Below are positions 34,385 to 43,268 of a DNA stretch of 64,000 nucleotides, in pieces. Position 1 is the first letter of the stretch. Each line of letters begins with the position of its first letter. This stretch comes from JASGDN01 sp049841275 (GTDB taxonomy: Bacteria > Chloroflexota > Chloroflexia > Thermomicrobiales > UBA6265), in contig JASGDN010000055.1 of NCBI GenBank assembly GCA_049841275.1, forward strand, positions 62,001 to 126,000, written 5' to 3'. The notes below the pieces were generated by a model. That model worked only from the letters and a program-made list of their open reading frames with translations. It searched no databases and was not told the origin of the DNA. The position numbers were made by a program, and so were the translations under genes.

Positions 34385-36886
34385 ATGGAGAACATCGGTT
34401 CTGACATGCCACCATCCGAAGACCTCGTGCCGGAAACGGCATCCTTTCGCGCCCGCCTGATCGAGGTTGCCGTCAACGTGCCTCCGCTCAGCGGCGGACG
34501 CGGCGTCTTCACCTACGCGGTGCCGGAGGACTGGGACGAGCTCGTTCCCGGACAACTCGTCTGGACGCCGATCCGCAACCGGGTCGAACTCGGGATCGTG
34601 CTCGGACCGTATGCCGAGGTGCCGACGTTCTCCACGAAGGAACTCCACGCCCCGGTCAGTCCGCCGCACATCCTGCCGCCGGACCGTCTGGACATGGCGC
34701 TCTGGATCGCCCAGGAAACAGCCTCGCCGGTCTTCGCCGCAGCATCGCTGTTCCTGCCGCCAGGCATCTCCCATCGCAAGATGGAGGTCCTGCTCCCCAC
34801 TGGCAAGGCCGAAGGCGAACTCGATGCGCCGCTGACATCCATGCAGCGAAAGTTGCTCGCGCTCGTGCAGGCGCGCGGCGAAATATCGGTCGAGGCGGCG
34901 CGGCGCGAACTGAACCAGGCGCTTACGGCGGTCATCCCGAAGCTGGCCGAACTTGGCATGATCCGGATCGAGATTCGCGTCGATCAGCTCCAGCACACGG
35001 CGCGCATGCTGCGCTTCATCCGCGTGCTGAACGATGATCCGGGCGCGGTCCGGAGTGCGCCACGGCAGCAGGAGGTGATGGAGGAACTGGCGCATCTTCG
35101 CCGCTTCCGGAAGGAGGGCGAGGATGACCTGATTCCACTCACAGAACTGCGCGACCGGATCGATGTCACTGCCACGACGATCACGGCCCTGAAGGAGAAG
35201 GGGCTGATCGAGGAGGTGCTGTTGCCCCCCGATCGCGCGCCGAAGCCGCGTCCGGTGCTGGCGCCGCCGCTGACCCCGCAACAGGCGGCGGTGTGGTCGC
35301 GGTTCGAACAGGCGCTCGAACGGCGCGATCCGACGCCGAACCTCCTGTTCGGGGTGACCGGTAGCGGCAAGACCGAGATCTACCTGCGCGGCGTTGCCTG
35401 GTGCCTGCGCCACGGACGCTCGGCGATCGTGCTGGTGCCGGAGATCGGTCTCGCCACGCAGGTCGTCCGCCGCTTCATCGACCGCTTTCCGGGGCAGGTC
35501 GCGGTCATGCATTCGCAGATGACGGACAGCGCCCGGCAGGAGACGTGGGAGGCGGTCGAATCGGGCGCACTGCGCGTTGTGGTCGGGCCTCGCTCCGCGC
35601 TCTTCGCGCCGGTGCAGGATCCCGGCCTGATCGTGCTCGACGAGGAACACGAATCCTCGTACAAGCAGGACAGCGAGCCGCGCTATCACGCGCGCTCGGT
35701 CGCCTTGCACCTGGCGGCGCAGCAAGGCGCGGTGCCGATCCTCGGCAGCGCGACACCGAGCGTTGAAACAGCCTGGCGGGCGGACGACGGCGAGTATCGG
35801 CGCGAAATCCTCGCCGAACGGGTCTCGCCGCTGGGCCGGCTGGGGCGCGGAGATATCACGCTCGACCTTCCCGAGGTCGAGGTCGTCGATCTTCGTACCG
35901 AGCTGCAGGAAGGGCACGTCAGCCTGTTGTCGCGGCGGTTGCAGGAGGAGGTGCGTGGCGCCCTCGGACGGGGCGAGCAGGCGATCCTGCTCCTGAACCG
36001 ACGTGGGACATCCACAGTCGTGCTCTGCCGGGACTGCGGGCATCGCATCTCCTGTCCGGATTGCGACATCCCGCTCGTGTTTCACCAGGATCGGCACCAG
36101 ATGGTCTGCCACCGCTGCGACTACCGGGAGCCGCCGCCGGGAACGTGCCCGGTCTGTGGAGGACGGCTCGACTATTTCGGGGCCGGCACGCAACGGGTCG
36201 AGGACGAGACGCGGCGGCTCTTCCCGAAGGCGCGGGTGTTGCGCTGGGACCAGGATTCCGTGCGGCGCCAGGGTGGCTACGAGGCGATGCTGGAGCGCGT
36301 GGAGCGGGGCGAGGTCGATCTCGTCGTGGGCACGCAGATGGTCGCGAAGGGGTTCGACCTGCCGCTGGTGACGGCGATCGGCGTGATCCAAGCGGACACG
36401 ATGTTGCACCTGCCGGACTTCCGGAGCGCCGAGCGGACGTTCCAGCTCCTGACGCAGGTGGCCGGCCGGGCTGGGCGACGGCAGTCGGGCAGCAAGGTGG
36501 TGGTGCAGACGTATACGCCAGAGCATTACGCGATCCAGACGGCGGCCCGGCACGACTATGCGGCCTTCTACGACGAGGAGATCGACTTCCGGGAGAAGCA
36601 TTTCTATCCGCCGTTCGTGCGGCTGGTGCGCTTCGTGTACCGGCACGAGAAGGAGTATCAGACGGCGATGGAGGCGGAGATGCTGGCGCGCGATCTCGCG
36701 AAGCTCATCCGCCGTTCGGGGACGGAGGCGGACCTGATCGGGCCGACACCGGCGTTCGCCGCGAAGGTGCGTGGGCAGTTCCAATGGCAGGTGGTTCTTC
36801 GCGCCATCGACCTGGAGGCGTTGTTGCCAGACTTGCCAACGCGGCCGGGATGGGTGGTGGATGTCGATCCGCAGAGCATGCTTTGA
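34385..36886 (+). CDS. priA: Primosomal protein N' (replication restart helicase PriA)
   Basis: A superfamily 2 3'-5' helicase that reloads the replisome at stalled forks. The 833-residue product has an N-terminal DNA-binding domain (VFTYAVPEDWDELVPGQLVWTP in outline), Walker A GVTGSGKTEIYL, the DEEH box, helicase motifs near GSATPSVETAW, and a zinc-binding insertion with paired cysteines (CRDCGHRISCPDCD, CHRCD, CPVCGG). The C-terminal domain is intact. The ATG at 34385 lacks a clear ribosome-binding site; ATG 34409 is an alternative. It starts 21 bp after the repeat island. Confidence 0.95.
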   Translation: MENIGSDMPPSEDLVPETASFRARLIEVAVNVPPLSGGRGVFTYAVPEDWDELVPGQLVWTPIRNRVELGIVLGPYAEVPTFSTKELHAPVSPPHILPPDRLDMALWIAQETASPVFAAASLFLPPGISHRKMEVLLPTGKAEGELDAPLTSMQRKLLALVQARGEISVEAARRELNQALTAVIPKLAELGMIRIEIRVDQLQHTARMLRFIRVLNDDPGAVRSAPRQQEVMEELAHLRRFRKEGEDDLIPLTELRDRIDVTATTITALKEKGLIEEVLLPPDRAPKPRPVLAPPLTPQQAAVWSRFEQALERRDPTPNLLFGVTGSGKTEIYLRGVAWCLRHGRSAIVLVPEIGLATQVVRRFIDRFPGQVAVMHSQMTDSARQETWEAVESGALRVVVGPRSALFAPVQDPGLIVLDEEHESSYKQDSEPRYHARSVALHLAAQQGAVPILGSATPSVETAWRADDGEYRREILAERVSPLGRLGRGDITLDLPEVEVVDLRTELQEGHVSLLSRRLQEEVRGALGRGEQAILLLNRRGTSTVVLCRDCGHRISCPDCDIPLVFHQDRHQMVCHRCDYREPPPGTCPVCGGRLDYFGAGTQRVEDETRRLFPKARVLRWDQDSVRRQGGYEAMLERVERGEVDLVVGTQMVAKGFDLPLVTAIGVIQADTMLHLPDFRSAERTFQLLTQVAGRAGRRQSGSKVVVQTYTPEHYAIQTAARHDYAAFYDEEIDFREKHFYPPFVRLVRFVYRHEKEYQTAMEAEMLARDLAKLIRRSGTEADLIGPTPAFAAKVRGQFQWQVVLRAIDLEALLPDLPTRPGWVVDVDPQSML

Positions 36887-36887
36887 C

Positions 36888-37014
36888 GAGAAGTGAGGAC
36901 CGAGGAGTGAGAAGCAGGGAAGAGGAGCGAGCGAGGTACAGAAGCAGGGGGCATTCAGTCAATCGTCTTCCTCACACTTCTCACTTCGCCCGCCTCACTT
37001 TTCACTCCCTCGGG
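36888..37014. repeat. Dispersed GAGAAGTGAG / CACTTCTC repeat tracts between priA and def
   Basis: A purine tract (GAGAAGTGAGGACCGAGGAG at 36890, continuing with GTGAGAAG) lies just after priA. The complementary pyrimidine type (CACTTCTCACTTC and CACTTTTCACTCC) lies at 36969-37014. Together they form an imperfect inverted pair around about 10-20 bp of unrelated sequence. The same family occurs at 28209 and in the outer arms of the 33871-34363 island. Confidence 0.55.
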
Positions 37015-37093
37015 TATGCTGACATGGCGAAACGCGGACGGCCCGGATGCATTGTGGAGATGCCGGGCGCAGCATGGCAGGACAAGAGGGCAG

Positions 37094-37612
37094 ATGGCGG
37101 TTCTGAAGATTCGGTTCGATGGCGATCCAGTGCTTCGGCAGAAGGCGACGAAGCTGCCGAAGGTGGATGACAGCGTGCGGAAGCTCGCGGATGACATGTG
37201 GGAAACGATGCTGGCAGCGGACGGGGTCGGGTTGGCTGCGCCGCAGGTCGGATTGTCGCGACGGTTGATCGTGGTGCGCGTGCCGGCAGGCTACGACGAG
37301 GATGATGACCCGGAGCTCACGTTCCGGCTGGCGAACCCGGAGGTCATCAAATCCTTCGGGGAGCAGACGACCTATGAGGGATGCCTGAGTTTGCCGGGAT
37401 GGATCGGCGAGGTGCCGCGCGCGCAATCCGTGACGGTGAAGGCGCTCGACATGGATGGCCGGCCGATCCGGATCAAGGCGTCGGGCCGGCTGGCGATAGT
37501 ACTCCAGCACGAGATCGACCATCTGGACGGCATCATGTACACGGATCGCATGACGGACATGTCCACCCTGCGGAAGGTTTCCGACGAGGAATACGAGGAG
37601 GTCGCGGAGTAG
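37094..37612 (+). CDS. def: Peptide deformylase
   Basis: Removes the formyl group from nascent N-terminal Met. All three catalytic motifs are intact in the 172-residue product: GVGLAAPQ (44-51), EGCLSLPG with metal ligand Cys97, and QHEIDHLDG with His139, Glu140 and His143. The ATG at 37094 (MAVLKIRF) has AGAGG upstream. A reading from 37016 exists but adds an unrelated basic stretch. No fmt gene is adjacent; it lies between priA and the convergent gmk, an order common for def in bacteria. Confidence 0.95.
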   Translation: MAVLKIRFDGDPVLRQKATKLPKVDDSVRKLADDMWETMLAADGVGLAAPQVGLSRRLIVVRVPAGYDEDDDPELTFRLANPEVIKSFGEQTTYEGCLSLPGWIGEVPRAQSVTVKALDMDGRPIRIKASGRLAIVLQHEIDHLDGIMYTDRMTDMSTLRKVSDEEYEEVAE

Positions 37613-37680
37613 GCGGGGTATTCGGCATGGTGACATCGGTTCGGTCTTGGCATACATCACGCTTCGACCGGTGCAACACT

Positions 37681-37715
37681 CCATGTCATGGTGAGCGAAG
37701 CGAAACATGACATGG
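37681..37715. repeat. Small palindromic copy of the GTCATxxTGAGCG repeat family
   Basis: CCATGTCATG (37681-37690) and its complement (37706-37715) enclose GTGAGCGAAGCGAAA. The unit GTCATGGTGAGCGAAGCGAA matches the ends of the 57691-57867 element and a segment at 34027. It lies between the convergent def and gmk genes. A second small hairpin (CCCACA-TC-TGTGGG, 37779-37792) lies just before the gmk stop. Confidence 0.6.
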
Positions 37716-37808
37716 CTGCGTTTCGCGCGGTAGACACCTGAGTGTCAACATCGGCGGCGGTTACCCGCTGCGGCAAGCCCCACATCTGTGGGATCGCGGG
37801 AGGGTGGC

Positions 37809-38513
37809 TTAGGCGTTGGTGATGACGATGTCGGGTTGGTGAATGCGTGCCTGCTCGGTCTGGATGATCGAGCGGATGCGGAAGATGGCGTCCTCCAGCT
37901 TGCCAGCCTCATTGAAGACGACGTAGTCGAATTCCTCGGCGCGCTTGAGCTCCTCGCTGGCGGTGCGGAAGCGTTTCAGCAGCACGTCCGGATCGTCCGT
38001 CTTGCGGGAGCGCAGGCGGTCGAGCAGTTCTTCCATCGACTCCGGTGCGAGGAAGATCGAGGTAGACCCGGCGATGCATCGCCGGAGGGTCGCTGCGCCC
38101 TTCACATCCACCTTGATGATGACGTGCTGGCCGGAGGCGAGACCATCCTCGATCGGGGTGCGCGGCACTCCGTAGTGGTTGTCGTAGACCAGGGCGTGCT
38201 CGATGAATTGCTCCCGCGCGATGCCGTCGACGAACTCGTCCTTGGTCATGAAGATGTAGTGGATGCCATCGACCTCGCCACGTCGCATCGGGCGCGTCGT
38301 GGCCGTGACGACGTAGCGTGCGTTCGGAATATGCACGCGCAGTTGATCGATCACACTATCCTTGCCCACACCCGACGGGCCGGAGATGATGAAGACCCTG
38401 GGCTGTTCCGTGGCACGCAGGCGGTCGATCAGCGCGTTGCCCTGCTCGTACATCGCTTCGAAATCGGCGTCGGAAAGCGAAGGCTGTGGCTGAGGGGCGT
38501 GGTCGCGGGGCAC
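37809..38513 (-). CDS. gmk: Guanylate kinase
   Basis: Phosphorylates GMP to GDP with ATP. P-loop FIISGPSGVGKDSVI, then the family signature TTRPMRRGEVDGIHYIFM (GMP binding), ALVYDNHYGVPRTPIE and IIKVDVKGAATLR are all present. The last P-loop position is Asp instead of the usual Ser/Thr. The GTG at 38513 is chosen because AGGAG is 6 bases upstream, giving 234 residues with a short Pro-rich N-terminal extension. An ATG at 38453 would give a more typical length, and a long open reading upstream is not convincing. It is divergent from rqcH. Confidence 0.9.
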   Translation of the reverse strand: MPRDHAPQPQPSLSDADFEAMYEQGNALIDRLRATEQPRVFIISGPSGVGKDSVIDQLRVHIPNARYVVTATTRPMRRGEVDGIHYIFMTKDEFVDGIAREQFIEHALVYDNHYGVPRTPIEDGLASGQHVIIKVDVKGAATLRRCIAGSTSIFLAPESMEELLDRLRSRKTDDPDVLLKRFRTASEELKRAEEFDYVVFNEAGKLEDAIFRIRSIIQTEQARIHQPDIVITNA

Positions 38514-38778
38514 GGCGTCTCCTGGGGTGAGCGACGAGTGCGGATCGGCAGTTGTCGATGGCGCTGTGGCGACCGAAGGAGATGGAGCGTAGACGGTGGA
38601 CGTCGCCGACTCGTGTGCCAAGGCCGGTGGTCTCCCTTGTTGCGATGAGTGGATGATTCGTGCGGACGAATGACCGGGTGAGGTTGGCGCCAGCGTTCCG
38701 TGCATCCCCGGCGATGCGATTGGATGAGGGTACACCGTCCTGTACAGGATGGGCAATATTGAAGGGTCGTACGCGGTC

Positions 38779-40701
38779 ATGTTCGATGTGCTGACAGTTG
38801 GAGCGGTGGTCGAGGAACTCGAGCGCGAGGTGCTCGATGGGCGAATTCAGCGGATCGGGATGGTCGATGCCGTCACGATTGCCGCCGAGGTCTACGCGCA
38901 TGGACAACGCCGCGGGTTGGTGGTTTCGGCATCGGCGGAGAACCCGCGCCTGCTGCTGCTCGACAGCATGCCCTCCATCGACCCGAACCTGGTGACGCCG
39001 TTCGGCCTGCTCCTGCGGAAATATCTGCGCGGTGCGGTGATCGTCGGGATCGAGCAGCCGCCGTTGGAACGTATCGTCACGCTGAAACTGGCAAAACGGA
39101 TGCCGCCGGTGGAAGCGACCGGTAGCCGCAAGAAGCGGAGGGCCGCCGAGGAGGCGCTTGCCGCGAGGCTGGCGGAGGACGAGGCGCGTCCGGCCGCGTC
39201 CGAGGCAGAAGACGAGGACGAGAATGCCGGGCTCGCCGAGGATGATGTCTGGAACGCGACGGATGTCGTTCATCTCGATCTCGCGGTCGAGATCATGGGG
39301 CGGCACAGCAACCTGATCCTGATCGACGCAGAAGGCGTGGTGATGGAGAGCGCCAAGCGCGTCACCAACCAGATGAGCCGCGTCCGCGCTGTCCTGCCGC
39401 GCAGACCCTATGCGCTGCCGCCCGTCCCGGACAAGCCGGACCCGCGCCAGGTTACCTCCGCCGGGATCGAGACGCTGGTGCGGAACGCGAAGCCGGGGAC
39501 GACGATTCCGGACCTGCTGGTGCGCGGACTGCGCGGCGTAAGTCCGCAAATCGCGCGGGAGGCTGCGTTCCGGCTCGATGGCGACCTGGGCACGAGGGTG
39601 GAAACCATCGATGCGGAGCGCGCGCGGGACCTTTCCCGGATCGTGCGGAGTCTCTACGAGCCGTTCCTGACCGGTGTGTGGGACCCGACGGTCTATCAGG
39701 ATGAGGATGGCCTGGTCCGCGCGTATGCCGCGATCCCGATGGGATATCTGGACGAGGAATACGAGGCGCACGAGGTGGCATCCATCTCCGCAGCGATCGA
39801 GCTGGCGGGCGAACTGGATTCGGCCGCCAATGCGCCGCGCGACCACGTGCAGCGGCGTGCGCGGCTCGTGGCGGCAATCGACGCGGCGACGGCGAAGGTG
39901 GAGAGCCGGTTGCACTCCTTCCGGGAGCAGCATCGGAAGACGGAGGATCTGGAACACCTGCGGCGTTGGGGCGAGACGATCTTTGCGTGGATGTGGCAGG
40001 TCCAGCCGGGCGATACGGAACTGGTGATCGAAGGCGAGACGATTCCGCTCGACCCGTCGATGACGGCGAAGGAGAACGCCCAGGAGTACTTCGAGCGGTA
40101 CCGGAAGGCGCAGAAGGCGGGAGACCAGCTTCCGGAGCGGATCGAGGAGGCCGAGACCGAGCGCGACTACCTGCGCCAGTTGCGCGTGCAGGCCGGGCAT
40201 GCCGAGACGTTCCCGGCGATCGAGGCGATCCGCGCCGAATTCGAGGAGCATACCGGCAGGCGTCAGCCAGTGGGTGAGAAACCGGGGCAAAAGGCGAAGA
40301 AGGCGAGACAGACGCGCCGTGTGACGCCATTGACGGACCTCGATGGCAACCTCATCTACATCGGGCGATCGGGCAAGGAGAACGATCAGGTGACGTTCGA
40401 CATCGGTGGGCCGGGCGACCTGTGGCTGCATGCCCGTGGGGTGCCGGGGTCGCATGTCATCCTGCGCGCGGTGCGTCCCGACGACGAGCCGGGAGAGGCG
40501 ATCGAGACGGCGGCGGCGCTGGCGGCGTTCTACAGCGGGTCCCGGAGCGATGGCACGGTGGAAGTCGATGTGGCGCGGCGGCGGGACGTACGCAAGATCA
40601 AGGGCGGCGGTCCGGGAATGGTGACGTACCGCAACGAATACACGATTCCGGTTCGCCCGCTGAGTGAGGACGATCTTCGGGCGGCGGGGAGATTGTCATA
40701 A
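38779..40701 (+). CDS. rqcH: RqcH / NFACT family ribosome quality-control protein
   Basis: Bacterial Rqc2 homologue that binds obstructed 50S subunits and directs C-terminal Ala tailing of stalled nascent chains. The 640-residue product has the NFACT-N domain (MFDVLTVGAVVEELEREVLDG), a middle coiled-coil region (about 330-470, charged heptads) and the C-terminal NFACT-R domain (DGNLIYIGRSGKENDQVTF, DLWLHARGVPGSHVI). An acidic insertion (SEAEDEDENAGLAEDD) is seen near residue 150. The ATG at 38779 fits the family start; an in-frame ATG at 38749 is weaker. Confidence 0.92.
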   Translation: MFDVLTVGAVVEELEREVLDGRIQRIGMVDAVTIAAEVYAHGQRRGLVVSASAENPRLLLLDSMPSIDPNLVTPFGLLLRKYLRGAVIVGIEQPPLERIVTLKLAKRMPPVEATGSRKKRRAAEEALAARLAEDEARPAASEAEDEDENAGLAEDDVWNATDVVHLDLAVEIMGRHSNLILIDAEGVVMESAKRVTNQMSRVRAVLPRRPYALPPVPDKPDPRQVTSAGIETLVRNAKPGTTIPDLLVRGLRGVSPQIAREAAFRLDGDLGTRVETIDAERARDLSRIVRSLYEPFLTGVWDPTVYQDEDGLVRAYAAIPMGYLDEEYEAHEVASISAAIELAGELDSAANAPRDHVQRRARLVAAIDAATAKVESRLHSFREQHRKTEDLEHLRRWGETIFAWMWQVQPGDTELVIEGETIPLDPSMTAKENAQEYFERYRKAQKAGDQLPERIEEAETERDYLRQLRVQAGHAETFPAIEAIRAEFEEHTGRRQPVGEKPGQKAKKARQTRRVTPLTDLDGNLIYIGRSGKENDQVTFDIGGPGDLWLHARGVPGSHVILRAVRPDDEPGEAIETAAALAAFYSGSRSDGTVEVDVARRRDVRKIKGGGPGMVTYRNEYTIPVRPLSEDDLRAAGRLS

Positions 40702-40711
40702 CATATCATCG

Positions 40712-40748
40712 CGTGCGGAGCGATTCATCGAGCGAAACGCTCCGCGCG
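40712..40748. terminator. Hairpin between convergent rqcH and the GH51 gene
   Basis: CGTGCGGAGCG (40712-40722) pairs with CGCTCCGCGCG (40738-40748) with one G-U, around a 15-nt loop, 10 bp after the rqcH stop. The remaining sequence up to 40973 shows nothing recognisable. Confidence 0.55.
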
Positions 40749-40973
40749 TGACGGCGATACTCCGGAAGCGGACTGCTCGCGTGAGGGGGCCAGCCAGCTG
40801 GGGCCGATTGAGCGGCATGGGGCCTTCACCGATTTCTGGCTATGGTTCACACAGAGGCCTGACCGTCGCGCAGGATGGTTCGATGTCACGGCGTGTGGGC
40901 TTCCGTTCGATTGTGGGCGCCTTCCGCTTGAGTCGTGAACGCGTGGCATGACGCAAACATGCATCAACGACCG

Positions 40974-42461
40974 CTACGCGAGGGCGAAGCGGATCACCGT
41001 GTGCGAATGCGGCGCGAGGTCGAACGTCACGGCGCGGCCCGTCGCGTCGCTTTCCCGGCTCGCGATGCCGACCGTGCGCTCCGCGCCGAAATCGTTGATC
41101 GCCATCACATCCGGCCCATTTACCTCGTCGATCCCGAGGACCTTCGCTACCGCATCGTCCCCGAAGTCCGCTGTGAACAACACCGCCTCATCGGCGCTGC
41201 GGTTCACCAGCGAGAGGACCACCGTCGACCCGTCGTCCTGCAACGCGGCAGCCGCATCGACCATCGGGAAGTCGCCCAGCTTCGCCAGCCTCTTGATGAT
41301 GGGCCGCGGCGAGTCCGGCTTCACGCCGATGCGCGGACCGTCGTACCAGGCATCGAGCGCCGTGCCCTGCAGATACGTCCCGGCCAGCGTCAACGGCCCG
41401 TAGATCGATTGCGCGAACATCCCGTCCGGCGACGTGAAAAGTGGCGCGATCACGTTCACCAGTTGCGCCAGGTTCGCGATCGCGATGTGATCGGCCTGCC
41501 GCACGAACCCGTTCAGGTAGGACGCCACCGCAAGCGCGTCGGAGAGCGTGTAGCGTTCCTCCAGATGCGTCGTCGAATTCGTGCGATACCAGACATTCCA
41601 CTCGTCGTAGGCGACCTTGATGTCGTGCTTGATATCGTTCTGCACGCGGATGCGCTGGATCTCGCCGGCGGCTGCCTCGATCGCGTATTCGGCCATTGCC
41701 GGTTCCAGCACATTCTCCGTAACGTCGTCGCTTCCAGTGTAGATGTGGATGCTGTGGTAGCGGATGTACTTCGCCAGTCCCGCGACCACGACGCTGTCCC
41801 AGTCCTGCCATCCGGAGAGACCGCAGCTGACCAGTTCGATCGTCGGGTCGATCCAGAGCATGACCTTCGCGAACTCCCTGGCCCGCTTCACATAGTCGTG
41901 CGGGTCCTCGGTCGCGCCGATCTGCCAGTTGCCGTACATCTCGTTGCCGAGTCCCCAGTACCGGACGTTATACGGCTCCTCGTGGCCATTCTGTCGCCGC
42001 AGGTTCGCCCAGTAGGTGTTACCCGTCCCGTTGCAGTATTCGACCCAGTTCTGGGCCTCGTCGATGGTACCAGTGCCCATGTTCACGCAGATGTACGGTT
42101 CCGCCCCGATAGCCCGGCAGTAATGGATGAACTCGTCGGTCCCGAAGCGGTTCGATTCTTCCTGTCGCCAGGCAAGCTCGATCCGGCGCGGACGCTCGTC
42201 CTTCGGGCCGATGCCATCCGTCCAGTGGTATCCGGAGACGAAGTTGCCGCCCGGCCAGCGCAGGATGGGCATGTGCAGCCCGGCAACCGCCTCCATCACG
42301 TCCGTCCGGAAGCCATGCTCGTCGGCCAGGGGGGAGCCTTCATCGTAGACACCGCCGTAGATGCAGCGTCCAAGATGCTCGATGAACCCGCCGTAGATTC
42401 GGGGGTCGATGCGTCCGATGGTGCGTTCACGATCGATCTTGAGCCGCGCGGAAAGCGTCAC
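40974..42461 (-). CDS. Alpha-L-arabinofuranosidase (GH51)
   Basis: An intracellular GH51 enzyme of 495 residues that removes arabinofuranosyl residues from arabino-oligosaccharides. Typical features are RIYGGFIEHLGRCIYGG near the N-terminus, LRWPGGNFVSGYHW, the acid/base Glu174 in GLGNEMYG, and the nucleophile Glu287 in AYDEWNVWY. A C-terminal beta-sandwich ends in HSHTVIRFALA. No signal peptide. The GTG at 42461 has AGGAGGG 8 bases upstream. No sugar transporter or regulator lies next to it, and it is not clustered with the GH13 gene at 18.3 kb. Confidence 0.93.
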   Translation of the reverse strand: MTLSARLKIDRERTIGRIDPRIYGGFIEHLGRCIYGGVYDEGSPLADEHGFRTDVMEAVAGLHMPILRWPGGNFVSGYHWTDGIGPKDERPRRIELAWRQEESNRFGTDEFIHYCRAIGAEPYICVNMGTGTIDEAQNWVEYCNGTGNTYWANLRRQNGHEEPYNVRYWGLGNEMYGNWQIGATEDPHDYVKRAREFAKVMLWIDPTIELVSCGLSGWQDWDSVVVAGLAKYIRYHSIHIYTGSDDVTENVLEPAMAEYAIEAAAGEIQRIRVQNDIKHDIKVAYDEWNVWYRTNSTTHLEERYTLSDALAVASYLNGFVRQADHIAIANLAQLVNVIAPLFTSPDGMFAQSIYGPLTLAGTYLQGTALDAWYDGPRIGVKPDSPRPIIKRLAKLGDFPMVDAAAALQDDGSTVVLSLVNRSADEAVLFTADFGDDAVAKVLGIDEVNGPDVMAINDFGAERTVGIASRESDATGRAVTFDLAPHSHTVIRFALA

Positions 42462-42586
42462 GTCCCAACCCTCCTGTCTCGTCCGGCCCGGGCCGAAAGC
42501 AAACACGTACGATGTCTGATCTCTGCGTATTGTACGGGACGGCACCGCACCCGCAAGACCCCGACCGTCCCATGGTGCACGAACGC

Positions 42587-42622
42587 ACCGAGGCCGCCAT
42601 CCTGCAGGATGGCGGCCTCGGT
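42587..42622 (-). terminator. Fully palindromic 36-nt hairpin after rpmB
   Basis: The sequence equals its own reverse complement over all 36 bases; the arm is ACCGAGGCCGCCATCCTG and the centre is TGCA. It lies 85 bases downstream of the rpmB stop and 125 upstream of the GH51 start. No T tract follows on the minus strand. Confidence 0.75.
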
Positions 42623-42707
42623 GTTCTCCCCTGTTTCCCCATGTCGGCGGAAACGTCGTAGTCAGTCTGGGCTGAACAGCACGCTGACCGTTCTGTCGGC
42701 GGATCGC

Positions 42708-42902
42708 CTAGGCGACGCGGCCAGACTTGCCCATGGTGCGCAGGCAGCGGGTGCAGATGTTCACCTTCACGCCTATGCCGTCGATGACGAATTTCTTGCT
42801 CTGCACGTTCGGGCGGAAATCCCGGTTAGTGCGGCGCTTCGAGAAGCTCACGTTGTTACCGAACGTCTTGGCCTTGCCACAGACGTCGCACTTGCCAGCC
42901 AT
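42708..42902 (-). CDS. rpmB: 50S ribosomal protein L28
   Basis: A 64-residue basic ribosomal protein. It is the zinc-binding C+ form, with Cys5/Cys8 (CDVC) and Cys50/Cys53 (CTRC). Family motifs KRRTNRDFRPNVQ and CLRTMGKSG are present. GGGAGG lies upstream of the ATG. It is single-gene and divergent from degV. Confidence 0.96.
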   Translation of the reverse strand: MAGKCDVCGKAKTFGNNVSFSKRRTNRDFRPNVQSKKFVIDGIGVKVNICTRCLRTMGKSGRVA

Positions 42903-43268
42903 GAGGCTGCCTCCCTTCAGATTGTGGATGCTCCCTCACCGGCGACTCAGAGAAGCACCCGTCGGGAGTTCCGTACGCACAGCGAAGCCTTGGTCGATCA
43001 TGTCACATCGGGACGTGAAAGGGGCGCCGCCACGAGGACGACGCCTTCACAACGGGGAATCCTACCATACGCCGACCCCTCCACGCTACGTCCGCAAGTG
43101 GCGCGAAACGGTCTCTGCCACCGGGCCGCATCCCGTCCCGGTGTGCATCCCCGCACTCGCTGGGGTAGCCTTCGTGCAGCGGCCAATGGCTCCCGTCACG
43201 GCTGCGGTACGTTCCCAATCCAGCTCCCTCCCTATCGTTCCTCGCCGGATCAGGAGCCGCACGCATCC
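42903..43268. other. Divergent intergenic region rpmB-degV
   Basis: 366 bases without a convincing gene. Promoters of rpmB (minus) and degV (plus) are expected here, but no clear -35/-10 pair, hairpin or repeat was found. An open plus-strand frame that continues from the GH51 antisense strand crosses the region and is judged a shadow. Confidence 0.4.

Noticed and set aside
34364..36784. An 806-codon minus-strand open frame opposite priA
   Set aside because: High-GC mirror frame of priA. The translation is Arg/His/Leu-rich, without motifs or a ribosome-binding site.
38514..40455. Minus-strand open frame extending upstream of gmk across rqcH
   Set aside because: The part beyond 38513 is antisense to rqcH or low-complexity Pro/Ser sequence. 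Gmk motifs begin only after the chosen start.
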